From NCBI GenBank assembly GCA_019915135.1, contig JAHLMK010000006.1, positions 1-64,000 on the forward strand: a DNA stretch of 64,000 bases, given 5' to 3'. Source of the DNA: Strobilurus pachycystidiatus. Lineage: Eukaryota; Basidiomycota; Agaricomycetes; Agaricales; Physalacriaceae. Numbering within the stretch: the stretch's first letter is position 1; each line of letters starts with the position of its first letter. Positions 1-10,239 of the stretch are shown piece after piece. Made by a program: the position numbers and the translations under genes. A model generated the notes under the pieces. It did no database searches and was not told the DNA's origin. It saw only the letters and a list, made by a program, of their open reading frames with translations.

Positions 1-180
1 TCAACGCCTGAAGAATACAAGACTACGCTTACGAAGACGCGGCACGCATTCCATCCTGATCGATGGCGGGCGAGAAACTTCTTTTTGACGATTTTGGATG
101 TTGTAGAGAGAGGGGAGTATGAGCTGTCAGTTACGGTGGTCTCGCAGACTGTCAATGCTTTAGCTGACAAGATTCGATAG
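1..180 (+). CDS. 3' end of a protein with a C-terminal HPDRW (J-domain-like) module
   Basis: The first 59 codons are open and end at TAG 178-180; the gene begins before the window. The visible part carries YKTTLTKTRHAFHPDRW about 40 residues from the end, followed by a short helical tail. The same arrangement (leucine/lysine helix, then F/Y-HPDRW, then R/K-N-L/F and a final helix) ends the protein at 5133-6755 and the reading frame at 2893-3282, so this is a third member of one local family. HPD is the catalytic tripeptide of DnaJ J-domains and the preceding helix resembles J-domain helix II. That resemblance is inference. Nothing can be said about the missing N-terminus. Confidence 0.6.
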   Translation, partial: STPEEYKTTLTKTRHAFHPDRWRARNFFLTILDVVERGEYELSVTVVSQTVNALADKIR

Positions 181-203
181 AATGATACGTATGTACGCTC
201 TAT

Positions 204-224
204 GGTAGGTAGGTAGGTAGGTAC
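204..224. repeat. GGTA tetranucleotide microsatellite
   Basis: About five GGTA units lie just downstream of the gene fragment ending at 180. No function is implied. Confidence 0.8.
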
Positions 225-520
225 GTGATAATCTAATTCGGTAATATGATACTGTACTCAACATACATTACTCTATTAATCATTGCCCTGATCGGGCCCT
301 CAGATTCTTACCTTCCGAGCCTAGTCTGTGTATAGTTGGCTAACAAGGACCTGAGGTGACTATGAAGGACCAGTATACGACTCCAGCGCTTACCGGATCT
401 CGAACATCTGTTAAGCGCCCATGAGCTCAGAGTTAATCTGACAGACTCGGCATGTACGTGATGTGGGTCGAAGCACAGCAGTGCTCAGCAGCTTCCCCCT
501 GCATCTCTCTCTGAACGACC

Positions 521-1492
521 ATGAAGTCGCCCATTCTCCTCCTTCTTTCACTCCTTGCGCTCTTCGTGTTCCCAGCCCATGCTGGGTAGTTCTCATGTCC
601 GGCATCGGGCCTCAGTGGTGCGTCTCTGTTCAAGCCTGCCCTCGTCCTCGTGATCCATGCCTGATGCCTCGATTTACAGCCTTCCTTTTTCCCAAACGCT
701 GCGATTTCTGGGGGGATGCTCAGGCCATTGCGCACAAAGTGTCCAACTACACCCAGCAAGCCATCGACGATCTGAAGACTAAGATGGACCCCACCGCCGT
801 TATAGCCCTCCGCAACGACGTCCAGGCGCTCGTTGATCGTGCCACAGACATGCGTCAGGCCATCTCTCAACTAAACATCCCTCCTGATCATTTCTCCGAC
901 GTTTTCTCAGTCGAGCTGGAGAAGATTGCGAACAACTTCCCTCCTCCCAGCGAAGCGCCCAACCATGACACCCGCGAGGCGTCTATTAACAGCACCCTGA
1001 CCCAGGCCGGAGTAGCGCTTGTCCACGTGTGCGTCGAGAAGCTCAACATGCCCCGCGAAGATGCACAGAAGCACTGGGACGCGTTGTTCCCACTCGCGCA
1101 CAAGGTCCTGGTTCTCACAGGCGATCTTGCTGAGCAGCACCCAACCCTACTGGGTCTCATCCTTACTGCCATTGTCGGATTGATCATCCCCGAGCAAGCC
1201 ATACTACGGGGTTTGTTGTCTCTTTTTGGATTTGGACCGTATGGGCCTATCAAAGGTACATTGTGTTCTGAGATATCAAGCTACGGTCTCACTTACATCT
1301 TATTGTGTAGGCTCGCTGGCGGCGGCTGCACAGAGATACTTCTGGGGTGGAACCGTTGAGGCTGGCAGCTGGTTTGCCTGGCTGCAGAAGGCGGGAATGG
1401 TCGGTAGAAGTGGCTGGTGGGGATGGCTGCCTTTTTCGCTTAACCTGTTCACTGTGGGAGGCTTCTTGTATCGAGACGCTACTGCACTATGA
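521..1492 (+). CDS. Ifi-6-16/ISG12-like membrane protein, copy 1
   Basis: The coding body runs 680-1255, an intron is removed at 1256-1310 (GT-AG, 55 nt), and it ends at TGA 1490-1492. The last exon encodes GSLAAAAQRYFWGG, then EAGSWFAWLQKAGMVG. This matches the small hydrophobic core of the Ifi-6-16 (ISG12/IFI27) family, in which Gly/Ala-rich membrane helices surround a GSxFAxLQxxG motif. About 190 residues of helical, Asn/Asp/Lys-rich sequence precede it. A likely signal-peptide exon, MKSPILLLLSLLALFVFPAHAG, starts at 521 and reaches a GT at 586, but joining it to the AG at 679 does not close the reading frame. The 5' structure is therefore unresolved, or the gene is damaged. The paralogue at 17716-18707 has the same intron position and an intact signal peptide. 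Family membership is inferred from the motif. Confidence 0.6.
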
Positions 1493-2500
1493 GCATCAGG
1501 AGTACTGTATAACACGTCAATCTTGACTATCGGTCCCCTCAAGTACAGTAGTTTGTGTTACTTTCCTCGCCTGGCTTTGGTTTAGTTAGTCCCATGTCCC
1601 CACAGATAATCAATGTATGCAGCCCTGGCCAATAACTTTTATTGTGTCCTGCTATTGCGGAGTAGTGTTGCAGTCTCGTCACGCCTCGCGAAAAGTTGAA
1701 CTTTTGCTGCTCGCCTTTATGGCTAATCGGTTATTTTGTCTGTCCTTATCCCCCACTTCCTTCCTTCCGTCCAAAGTTGGAAGTTCGAGGTTCAATCATT
1801 CGAGGTTCAATCCACTGATGTCACACCTCATGCTTGCTTGAGAGAGACAGAACCTCATCGGACATGTTTTCTCAAGTAAGAGTTGAGCGCTGTGCTGACT
1901 CGACAAGCACGCGCGGCGCCGGTGCACTGTATTGATCCGGTACCTCGATTGCCGGCCCTGGTTCATGTTTAGCCAACCATCACCTGCCAAATCTCCCTGT
2001 GACCTCACAATATGAATGCGTGGAAGGCATCCACTCCTGGCCCTAGACCGATAAAGGGCCTGCGCCGTGCGACTCCGCCTCTATTCGTTTCTCCACCGAA
2101 CGTCATGTTCTGGACTGACACCACTTTTTCCCTGGGGCAGAATCTGGAAGCAAAAGTCTTAGGGCGTCTATGACAAGCGAGGGCGCAAAATTCATGCGTT
2201 ATATTGCTTCCAGCTTGTTTCTTCATGCTGAACTTTGCGATAGCCATTTGACTTCCAAATACCGCCGCTTCCGACCCTACAGGATCCTGCCCCAAAACAC
2301 CATGTCGACGAGGTTCGCTACATGACCCTCATAGCACCAAATTTACCCCTCTCATTATAGAATCCCCTCGTAGACTGCCCAGAAAAGTGATATACCGGAC
2401 GTGCAAGATCTTCACGAGCGCACTCGGCATCTGTCTCTGTCCGAGACCTCTCCTGCTACACCTCGACCTACTCCGCTGAAAGCCGAAAATTCTTCGTCTT
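1493..2500. other. Intergenic stretch without a recognisable gene
   Basis: Only short unconvincing frames are present. A 12-bp sequence containing GAGGTTCAATC is repeated side by side near 1786-1812. No RNA gene was recognised. Confidence 0.5.
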
Positions 2501-2503
2501 CCC

Positions 2504-3282
2504 CTGACGATCCGACGCCACATTCACGCCATCACAGTTATGCACCTCTCGCCCAGGAGCCCCTCCTCGCGAAGGCCAGCAGCAAACCGGAAAATTCTTC
2601 GTCCCAGCCCGTCCAATTCCCTATCCCCCAATCTCTGTTTACACAATCTCCGTCTCGAAAGGACCATTACAACAATCTGCACCAATCCCACGAGTCAAAG
2701 TCCCCACTCCAGACGAAGCCCTCACCAATATTGCATTGCTAAACGATACCATCCAGCGACAGGCCGCCTCCATCAGATTCCCACAGCACGCGCGGTCTAT
2801 GTGCGAGGACATGATTCGCTCCCTCACTGCCTCGGTCAGCACCGAGCGCCAAACCCTAGAGGCGGAACGGAAGGCACACTCGCCGAGCAAGGATGCGCAC
2901 GCGCATGAACAGGCATGAGCAGGCCGTGCTTCTCCAACGGCTGGACTTTCTTCGTGTGGGGAACACGGAGGTCATGAAGGCCTTGGACGAGATGACGGTC
3001 ACAAAGAATAAGACCGCCAAGCAGCGTAATGGTGTGGTCAAAGAGCGGGACGCGATGGCTGCGGGGCAGGACGCGATGGCTGCGGGGCAGGACGCGATGG
3101 CTGCGGGGCAGGACGCGATGGCTGCGGGGCAGGACGCGATGGCCGCGAAGAACTTGATGCTGCCGAGGGAGCACAAGGACTTGCTTTCGAAGGCGCAGCG
3201 GGTGCTCTATCCGGACAGATGGTCGGCGAAGAAGCTGTTGGTAATTGACGAGAAGGTCCGGAGGACGTTAAAGAGAGCGTGA
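2504..3282 (+). pseudogene. Frameshifted coiled-coil protein with HPDRW-type C-terminus
   Basis: One frame is coding-like from about 2510 to 2918 (for example VPTPDEALTNIALLNDTIQ, then a Glu/Arg-rich helix). The next frame continues from about 2893 to TGA 3280-3282 with NRHEQAVLLQRLDFLR, four perfect copies of a seven-residue DAMAAGQ unit (nucleotides about 3050-3145) and a C-terminal LYPDRW module. The two frames overlap at 2893-2918 with no GT-AG intron between them, so a one-base indel is the simplest explanation. The C-terminus matches the modules ending at 180 and beginning near 5135; here the HPD histidine is replaced by Tyr (YPD). A serine/proline-rich frame at 2401-2742 could alternatively be the 5' part. 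I saw no convincing start codon. Confidence 0.45.
3050..3147 (+). repeat. 21-bp tandem repeat encoding DAMAAGQ
   Basis: Four nearly identical 21-bp units are followed by a degenerate fifth. The period is a multiple of three and keeps the frame of the surrounding coiled-coil sequence. Confidence 0.85.
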
Positions 3283-3530
3283 ATCTGGTATCGCGGGCCA
3301 TTAACGCCTCCTTGCGAGATCGCATTGACAATGACTTTTACTTAGCACAGTTACAACGATCCTCGTTTATTCATACGTACACCTTTCTCGATTATTGACT
3401 ACGAGCCTGGATCTTACTCTGCATCTCTCCTACAGCCAGGCTTTCCAACCCTACTAAACAACTACGCTACATCACGCTGTGGATCGTGTGCTAGTTCTTC
3501 GAAGGATCCCTTGACCAAGAGTGACCAGTC

Positions 3531-3655
3531 GCCCGTTAATCTGGCGCAACCCTGGACGCTGTGTTGCCCGTTAATCTGGCGCAACCCTGGACGCTGTGTT
3601 GGTCACTGACTGATGCTGCCCGCCCGTGCCCGGGCAAACCCTGGACGCTGTTCTG
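3531..3655. repeat. 35-bp tandem duplication upstream of the DUF4336 gene
   Basis: A 35-bp unit (3531-3565) is repeated immediately at 3566-3600. A partial third copy sharing AAACCCTGGACGCTGTT lies near 3635-3651. It sits 160-230 bp before the ATG at 3764. Confidence 0.8.
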
Positions 3656-3763
3656 CTTACTGTCCGATTTCACCAGTGCTAACATCAAGCCCGTGGGTAC
3701 ATTCATATAAAGAGGATTTGCGTCATGTGTCTGGCTCGCAACTCCTTCCATCTTACCATCATA

Positions 3764-5028
3764 ATGCCTTCATCTACTGTTGACAACCTCGTTATTCGCG
3801 AGGTAAGTCCTCCTTCTTGCGACGTAGTGCCAAACCTTACACGCTGATCTCTCTGCCTTACAGATCACGCCCGAAATTTGGATCTTCTCTCGGTGATTCT
3901 CGTTAGCTGTATCACCCGCCTCCCCACTGAACTCAGTAGGCCATTCAAGCGTCTTGGGTTTTTGCCGTGGGGCGGACGTTCGACTGCAATCAAGTTAGCG
4001 ACGGGGGATGTCTGGGTTCTTGCCTCGACCGCTTTGACAGAGGATACTGCAGCAGTTATCAATAAGCTCGGACCCGTCAAGTGAGTACACAACGGCAAAA
4101 GTACTTTTGGCATCCTTTTGGTCCTGATGTCGTCTGTAGGTGGATTATGGCAGGCGATGCTGAACACCATCTTTTCCTAGGTATGTCTGAAGCGTCTTTG
4201 TTTCCGGACTAGAGCCTGATCGACGCAGCTGAGTACAAGCGGGCCTACCCAGAGGCAAAAGTTGTCGTTGTGCCTAATCTGTACAACAAGAAGAAAGCGG
4301 AAGGTCTTGAGGTTGCCGGTGGTAAATTCTCCGACGCGTTTTCGGTCGCAAACATGCTCTAATTCTTTCAAGCATATGGTGTTGACCCCGATGGTACTGA
4401 ATACGGCTTCGAGAATGAGGTGGGAGTCTTATTGATTTATGTTACCATACTGATGGCCAGTATTAGATCAAGGCACTGTGAGCTTCTCACTCGTATCTCC
4501 GTGCGCTACTTATACTATTTTGCTGGTCGCAGTTATTTCTCCGGATTCGCTAACCAAGACGTCGCATTCTACCACATCGCATCCAAAACCCTCGTTGTCG
4601 CGGATCTTCTGTTCAATCTTCCAGGGACTGAGCAGGTACGTAACTTACTGTCACTTGTCTTCGGCGACAGACTCAGTGACTCTGAAATAGTATTCGAAGT
4701 CCAAAGAATCATCGAAGGTTCCCTTGTTTGGCAAGATCAATCCAACGAGTTGGGCGCAGAAGAACATCCTGTGGTCCTTGGGGAAGAACAAAGAGTGCGT
4801 TGTGTAGCCTGTGTATGCTACTTCTCCGGGCTCACATTACTCAAAGAGCGATGCGACGCGACGCCAAGACGGTGTCGGAGTGGGACATTCAGAGAATCAT
4901 CATGTGTCATGGGGTAAGTCGCACGAAGCAGACGCACTGCGTGACTCACTGTTCCATAGGATGTCATTGAAGAGAAGGCTAGTGAAGCCTGGAAGAGCGC
5001 TTACTCCAAGTACTTGCCCGTAAGCTAG
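3764..5028 (+). CDS. DUF4336 family protein (11 exons)
   Basis: Exons are 3764-3802, 3864-3892, 3937-4080, 4140-4180, 4229-4321, 4373-4419, 4467-4477, 4533-4635, 4691-4794, 4847-4913 and 4960-5028, with ten GT-AG introns. They sum to 747 nt, giving 248 residues. The splice product reads through family landmarks: RPFKRLGFLPWGGRST, WIMAGDAEHHLFLAEYK, IKALYFSGFANQDVAFYH, ADLLFNLPGTEQYSKSK and RRDAKTVSEWDIQRIIMCHG. These match the fungal DUF4336 family (PF14234), which resembles metallo-beta-lactamase-fold hydrolases; no reaction is established. There is no signal peptide or membrane helix. One exon is only 11 nt (4467-4477). The gene appears intact, and its start and stop agree with the usual family length. 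Confidence 0.88.
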
Positions 5029-5132
5029 AAATTCTTCTGATCGTTTCATGTCCCCACACTTTCTACGGGCTCGATTTCGTTGTATTACCGCGTCTAATCT
5101 ATCGTATATTGTTACAACTTTTAATCGGCAAA

Positions 5133-6755
5133 CTATGCGCTAGCACTAACTAAACCGTTAATAACCTGGGATACAACATTCACCGTCTTTTCGAAAGATT
5201 CCCTCGCAACCTTTCCGTACACGGTTTTGAACAAATTACGTGAACGCCACCTATCAGGATGGAACGACTGCTGGGACTTGATGAGAAGTCGTCTATAGTC
5301 CTCAGGCGCAATAATATGCATCCTTCGGAAGAACGTCTCTATAGCCGAGGAAGTAATATCGTCGAAGGTGATGAGTTGGGGATTATCCATGACCGGCCAG
5401 GGAACGCTGAGGAACGTGATTGGTTGCTCATCGGAGAATTTGATCGCAGAGAACTCGTCCAAAACGTCCTTGTACCGATCGAAAATGATGTAGGTAGTAA
5501 AGGCGCTGGCAGGCCACGGCCAACGCTTGTTGCGCTGCTGGCATCGCCTTTCTTCCTTCGCGGCTGCAGCAACACGAGCGGCTGTGTTGAGTTCCTCCTC
5601 TCGCCGGAGCCGTTCCTCTGCCTCCGCACGAGCTCGGTGTTCTTTCTCTTCGGCCAGAAGCTGCTCGAGTTTCTTCCGCGTCACCGTAATCTCGGCTAGT
5701 CGAGTCCTCGAAGTCTCCTTCTCCCAGTCCTCACGCTTCACCCTCACTTGTTCCCAAAACGGCTTGTAGAGATCGCCATCGAGAATTTGAGACCTGCAGT
5801 TCGCCATCTCGACCATGCGTTTGTTCTCCGATACCTCCTTCCGAAGCTCGTCCACCTCTTGAAACGCAACAGCCGCCTGCCGATGCAGAACATCCTTCAT
5901 GATTGTCGCATCAGCGAGTTTGACCTTCATAGTCGTAAATTCCTCCCTCTCGTCCTTCAGCGTGTCTCTCGCTTTGCGAAGCTCCTTCGAGGTAGCGTCG
6001 AGTTCTGCCTTCAGACCCTCGAATTTGACGGTGAGTTGATCGAGTTCTGATTTGGCGTCTGCGTTCGCCCGAGCCTTAACGTTCGCCTGTTGCAGCTGGT
6101 CTGCAATGACAATATTCTGGCGCCTCAGCTTTTCCCGAGCGACCGTCTCTTGGTGCAGAGCTTCCTGCACCTTCTCCAGGGTCGTGGAAGTGCTCTTCAA
6201 ATCCGAGATCGCCGTGGCCTCGCTCTCCGTCCGCCTCTCAAGTTCCAGATTCACGGCCAGAAGGCGGGACTTTGACGTTTCCAACTGGCCATTGAGAATT
6301 CGTATCTCGTCGTCCTTGGATCTGGATGTCGCCCTCGCCCAGTCCCGCTCGACAAGAAGCTGAGCATGCGCGCTCTTGACAACCCCGACCTCAGCCCGCA
6401 GGAAGACGTTGTCTCGGCGGAGTTTCTCGTTTTCGTCACTGAGAGATTTATACTCGGACATTGCCTCGAGTCCAGCAAGGGCCCCTCGAAAGGTGTCTAC
6501 GAGGGTGGAGAACGTGGATGAAGTATCGTCAGAGACTTTGTTGTCTCCTTCGAATGGGGAGGATGTTGTTTGAGGGAGGCGCGCGGAGAGATGTGCGTCA
6601 GTCAGTGATGGGTCAGGGGGACTATCCGGTGGGCCACTCTATGCATCCACCCTCAGCTCATTGAAACTATTGACAATCATAATGCTTACCGGTGTCTCGA
6701 CGTCACGACCAAACGCTGGAGTGAATTTGAATGCGAAGTTAGAGAAAGACGGCAT
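5133..6755 (-). CDS. Coiled-coil protein with C-terminal J-domain-like HPDRW module
   Basis: Exon 1 runs 6755-6690 (MPSFSNFAFKFTPAFGRDVETP); an intron lies at 6689-6639; exon 2 runs 6638-5133. The total is 1572 nt, giving 523 residues. After a Ser/Pro-rich, probably disordered N-terminus there is a long heptad-rich coiled coil of roughly 330 residues rich in Glu, Lys, Arg and Leu. A globular tail follows, with YRRLLIKSQQSFHPDRWRSR near the end. Exon 2 could also be read from an internal ATG at 6461, but the sequence stays open upstream to the splice acceptor, so the two-exon model is preferred. The HPD tripeptide after a helix-II-like segment suggests a degenerate J-domain. If functional it would engage Hsp70; this is inference. 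Two relatives lie within 6 kb. Confidence 0.75.
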
Positions 6756-7829
6756 GCTGCGAGTCGATCCATAAAACGACGCGCTCGTGGGGTCCGCCTG
6801 TGTTTCAGTGGCGCGGACAGGCTATGAGAGATGAGTTAGAATCGGGCCAATTTGTCTGTGCGACTGCGACGGAGCTTACTGAGGTGGATAGCCGATTTTT
6901 TACAATGGCGGGCCCCAGGATTCCCTCGTCTTCGAGCCCTCTCAGAGTCTCTGGACAGTCCTCAAAGCTGCTATCGGAGGGCGTTGGGCTCACATTTTCC
7001 GAGTGAGATGGCTCGGTGTTGGTTAAAATTGACGGGGGCTTGATCGCAAGGACTACGCGTCAGAACGCGATTAGGCAGTGGTAAGAGGCAGATAAACTGA
7101 CCTCGGCGTCAGAATTATCGGATAATGGGTTCTCAATCTAACGTATGTTCTTTAGTGACCCAATGAGCGTAAGTTTGTGTTGCATACCGTGTCTTGGGCT
7201 TCGCCACTAATGTCGCTAGATTCGTTCTTCGTGGCGATGGAGTCAGTCATCCTGGGGGGATCATTAGACTTGTAATATGCTGGAATATGTGCATCCTTTA
7301 CCGTTGCTGCCCTAGCACGACAGTGACACCTGGCAATGACGGTTTGAATTCAAAATGCAAAAGTATCACGTGCACAAAACGATCCTCTCTGATCGATTGT
7401 CATCACCCACAACAACAACAACCCACAACGCTGCCATAACATGTATTTCGTTCTTGTGGCATCGAACATCATCATTAGGCGCAATAAATGGGCATCACGA
7501 ATACCTAATCTGGGATCTCAATAGGTTTATGAAAAAAGATCATCCGACTTACGACGATGGCAACTTCGGTAGTGCGGCCCCCACCCTGCACCTTTCCTAA
7601 CCTTGTGCACTCATAGCGCCTTTACGAATGGGTCTGCTCTGTCCATGCGGACTTCTTGAATGCTGTTCCTCTCGATCATGGATGCATTCAAAACCTCCGC
7701 CACTGATGATTGGTAGTTCATTCAGTCGAAGATGTCTACCAGGATTCCCTCATGGTAGGTAGGTACGGTGTCGTTGTGACCTGATGCTCTCGCATCTTAC
7801 TCGCAAACCCTCACGAAGACAGCTCGTTC
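6756..7829. other. Intergenic stretch, no gene seen
   Basis: It holds only short frames without coding character. It contains the 5' flanks of the divergent genes at 5133-6755 and 7830-9197. Confidence 0.5.
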
Positions 7830-9197
7830 ATGTCCTCGATGCTTTCTCCTATAGCTCTGCTGGTCATCTTTACCATTCTAGCAATAGCCGAGCCGACGAA
7901 TCGTACAATCGACGACACCTTTGGAGACTCGGTGACAGGTCGGCTCCCTGTCTATGCTCCAGGGGGGGGCTTCGCCTGGCAGGGGAACAATTGTACTACT
8001 AATAGTGTTGGATGCAACGGCATTCTGCCCTCGACAACTTCGGCCTTTGACGGGACATGGATGGCAGCGATTTTTAATCCCCTCCGTCTTGACATTATAA
8101 GCGTCACCTTTTCGTTTGAGGGTTTGTCTGTTCCTCGAGTAGTTGCACACACCGCTGATTTTCTGCGTAAAGGTGTGGCTCTCTACGTTTTCTTTATCCT
8201 CGGGGACGATCAGGGTGCCGGGGTCACCACTCGAACACAATGCAACTTTACATTGGACGGTCAGCCCGACGGTTCTTTCGACCACATTCCCACATCAAGC
8301 ACCGAATTGCAGTACAACGCCCTCGCGTACTCGAGAACTGGGCTTGAGCAGATCGAACACAGCATGGTGATCAGCACAACTGGCCTCAGCTACAATGTTT
8401 ACGTCAACTTTGATTATGCCATATACACGTACGCCTATCCTTCACCTTTGTGCGCGTACATACCCCGTCTCACAGTTGTCTCTAGGTTTGATTCAGAAAC
8501 ACCATCTTCGTCCTCCAGTTCCACAACTTCCGCATCCTCTTCAGCTAGCTCTGCCAGTGGCACTCAATGGCCTTCTTCATCCGCTAGCCACCATATATCA
8601 GACGACTCTGGCTCTGAAAACACGGCAGTCATTGCGGCTGCCACGACAGGAGGAGTAGCACTCTCGATAGCCGTGTTGACTGCCTTCTGTGTTTTACGCC
8701 GCCGTCGCCGTCGCCGTCGCCGTCGTGAAAAAGAGCTCCCTCCCATTTTGAACAACGGCGACGTCCCTCCAGAGCTGTCGAACTACCGGCCTGAGCCATT
8801 CACTGCCACTTCCAACCCATCACCGTCACGACGCGAAGCATCTGACAGGCCTCCCATCGACAGCGATGCATCTGGTACCCACGCAACGACGCCCAGAGTC
8901 GCGAACCCCTCCGCCGCATCCGAGGCATCAGCAACGCGCAGTCCTGCATACCTCGGACAAATGCGTCAGCAGACGCTCAGACGCCAGATGCGCGCCATCG
9001 AGAGTGAGATGTCTCTACTGACAAGTGAAGGTGGTGAAACAAGAGCTGCTCGGAACGAAGAGATGTCCGAGCTCCGAACGCAGATGGCTACGATGCGTGG
9101 TCAGATGGAGGTTCTGCAGTCACATTTGGGGAGTGCGTGGGCACAAGGCTTATCGGACGAACCGCCGCCGGGGTATACAGCGGCTGACGGCGAGTAG
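7830..9197 (+). CDS. Secreted-ectodomain single-pass membrane protein (agaric Ser-rich stalk family)
   Basis: The N-terminus is a signal peptide (MSSMLSPIALLVIFTILAIA) followed by TNRTIDDTFGDSVTG, a conserved opening of a common, unnamed agaricomycete membrane-protein family. A beta-rich ectodomain follows with TQCNFTLDG and YVNFDYAIYT, then a Ser/Thr stalk, one transmembrane helix (about NTAVIAAATTGGVALSIAVL), a run of ten arginines and a cytoplasmic tail with a short coiled coil. The frame is open throughout, but two segments, 8122-8172 (51 nt) and 8429-8485 (57 nt), have GT-AG ends. Removing them restores the family sequence, giving 419 residues. Both introns are multiples of three and free of stops. 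Function is unknown; topology suggests a surface sensor or anchor. Confidence 0.75.
   Translation: MSSMLSPIALLVIFTILAIAEPTNRTIDDTFGDSVTGRLPVYAPGGGFAWQGNNCTTNSVGCNGILPSTTSAFDGTWMAAIFNPLRLDIISVTFSFEGLSVPRVVAHTADFLRKGVALYVFFILGDDQGAGVTTRTQCNFTLDGQPDGSFDHIPTSSTELQYNALAYSRTGLEQIEHSMVISTTGLSYNVYVNFDYAIYTYAYPSPLCAYIPRLTVVSRFDSETPSSSSSSTTSASSSASSASGTQWPSSSASHHISDDSGSENTAVIAAATTGGVALSIAVLTAFCVLRRRRRRRRRREKELPPILNNGDVPPELSNYRPEPFTATSNPSPSRREASDRPPIDSDASGTHATTPRVANPSAASEASATRSPAYLGQMRQQTLRRQMRAIESEMSLLTSEGGETRAARNEEMSELRTQMATMRGQMEVLQSHLGSAWAQGLSDEPPPGYTAADGE
8698..8728 (+). repeat. CGCCGT hexanucleotide repeat encoding poly-arginine
   Basis: Repeated CGCCGT units encode about ten consecutive Arg codons directly after the transmembrane helix, consistent with the positive-inside rule. 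Confidence 0.85.
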
Positions 9198-9608
9198 TGT
9201 GAACCAGTCGTATATGTATATGATGGAATGCGTCAGAAGGTGTTGCTACGCTTTTGTTCGCGTTCCCAGAACATTTCCCGCCGTCGCGACAATTCGCCGA
9301 CACCTTTGACTGAAGGTCGAGGCACATTCGATACCCATATGAAAATCTGGCTCACACCAAAAATAGAGCAATAACGATGAAACATTTATTCCGCAGTGAT
9401 AAAACCCAACTTGGCCAGCACCGAAGAAGGTCGAAAGGTGTGGCTTCTACTCTCTTTTCGTACAACGGCCCGAGTCCCACCGCTCAACCCAACGGCGCCG
9501 CAATGAACATTTGATGATATAATGATAATGGATAATGGGATCTGCAACCAGGTCAGCGCTCGGAAAGGGAGAGCAGGAGAGAGAGGAAACTGACGCGAAT
9601 GAAGGCGC

Positions 9609-9722
9609 TTAGGCAATAACGCAACCGGAGCTGTTGCCATCGGCGGCGTTGACGGGGACAGAGTCCATGGTCTCGTCCTCAACCTGGGCAGCGGCGGTAG
9701 GGATATATTCGAAGGAGTCCAT
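9609..9722 (-). CDS. Putative mating-pheromone precursor (CaaX box CVIA)
   Basis: A 37-codon frame runs from ATG at 9722 to the stop at 9609. It begins MDSFEYIPTAAAQVEDE and ends GNSSGCVIA. Agaricomycete lipopeptide pheromone precursors are small, commonly begin MDxF or MDSF, and end in a CaaX box such as CVIA that directs farnesylation of the cysteine. The frame also stays open upstream to an ATG at 9824, but the internal ATG gives the family-like start. A TATAAAG-like box lies about 95 nt upstream (near 9813-9822 on the minus strand). No clear Glu-Arg or Asp-Arg N-terminal processing site is visible; acidic pairs stand at residues 15-17. No STE3-type receptor gene is seen in the window. It could instead be another small prenylated protein. 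Confidence 0.6.
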   Translation of the reverse strand: MDSFEYIPTAAAQVEDETMDSVPVNAADGNSSGCVIA

Positions 9723-9808
9723 GGCGAAGATGGGTGGTGAGGATGGGTAAAACGCGGAGGACTTGGTTGGTTGGGTCGGTAGCGAATGGCTCTCTTCGGC
9801 GGCGCGCT

Positions 9809-9824
9809 GCCTACCTTTATACAC
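9809..9824 (-). promoter_or_regulatory. Possible TATA box of the pheromone-like gene
   Basis: On the minus strand the sequence GGTGTATAAAGGTAG lies about 90-100 nt before the proposed start codon at 9722. This is inference from sequence only. Confidence 0.4.
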
Positions 9825-10239
9825 CCACAGAAAGGCACGCTATCTAAGACAGACGCTTTTGTTCACCGACGTACATGTCCATGAAAGCAAGAGGATTAGT
9901 GTAGGTCCGTACCGTGTCACAAGAGGAAAACAATAAGAATGATCGCGAATGGCAGTCCGCTCACATTGTATTTGAAATTGACGCGTCGGTCGAGCATTGT
10001 TAAACAATAAGAGATTAGAGTTTCGGGCGAAATAAAACAGAGCGCAAGGGATTCCAGGTCGCTAACAAGAGGATAACAAGAGGAATGAGTGAGACAGCCT
10101 TGAAGAGGTGTCGGCTCCGGAGGTTTGGGAATCAACGTGCCAAGAAGACGAAAACAATGGTCGTTTAGGTGATGCCAGGCCCCAGGGCTATGTGGCGAGT
10201 CAGAAATCCGAGTCTGTCCTCGTCGCAATGTCCCAGCTA

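Noticed and set aside
463..520. Upstream ATG at 463 as the start of Ifi-like copy 1
   Set aside because: It would run through the signal-peptide exon out of frame and give a cysteine-rich N-terminus unlike the paralogue.
1780..1815. GGTTCAATCC resembling a tRNA B box
   Set aside because: No A box or cloverleaf stems could be built around it; the motif is part of a short tandem repeat.
3038..3331. Proline/serine-rich minus-strand frames opposite the 21-bp repeat
   Set aside because: Periodicity comes from the sense-strand repeat; there is no other coding evidence.
5259..6363. Several plus-strand frames opposite the coiled-coil gene
   Set aside because: They are antisense shadows of a Glu/Lys/Arg-rich coding sequence.
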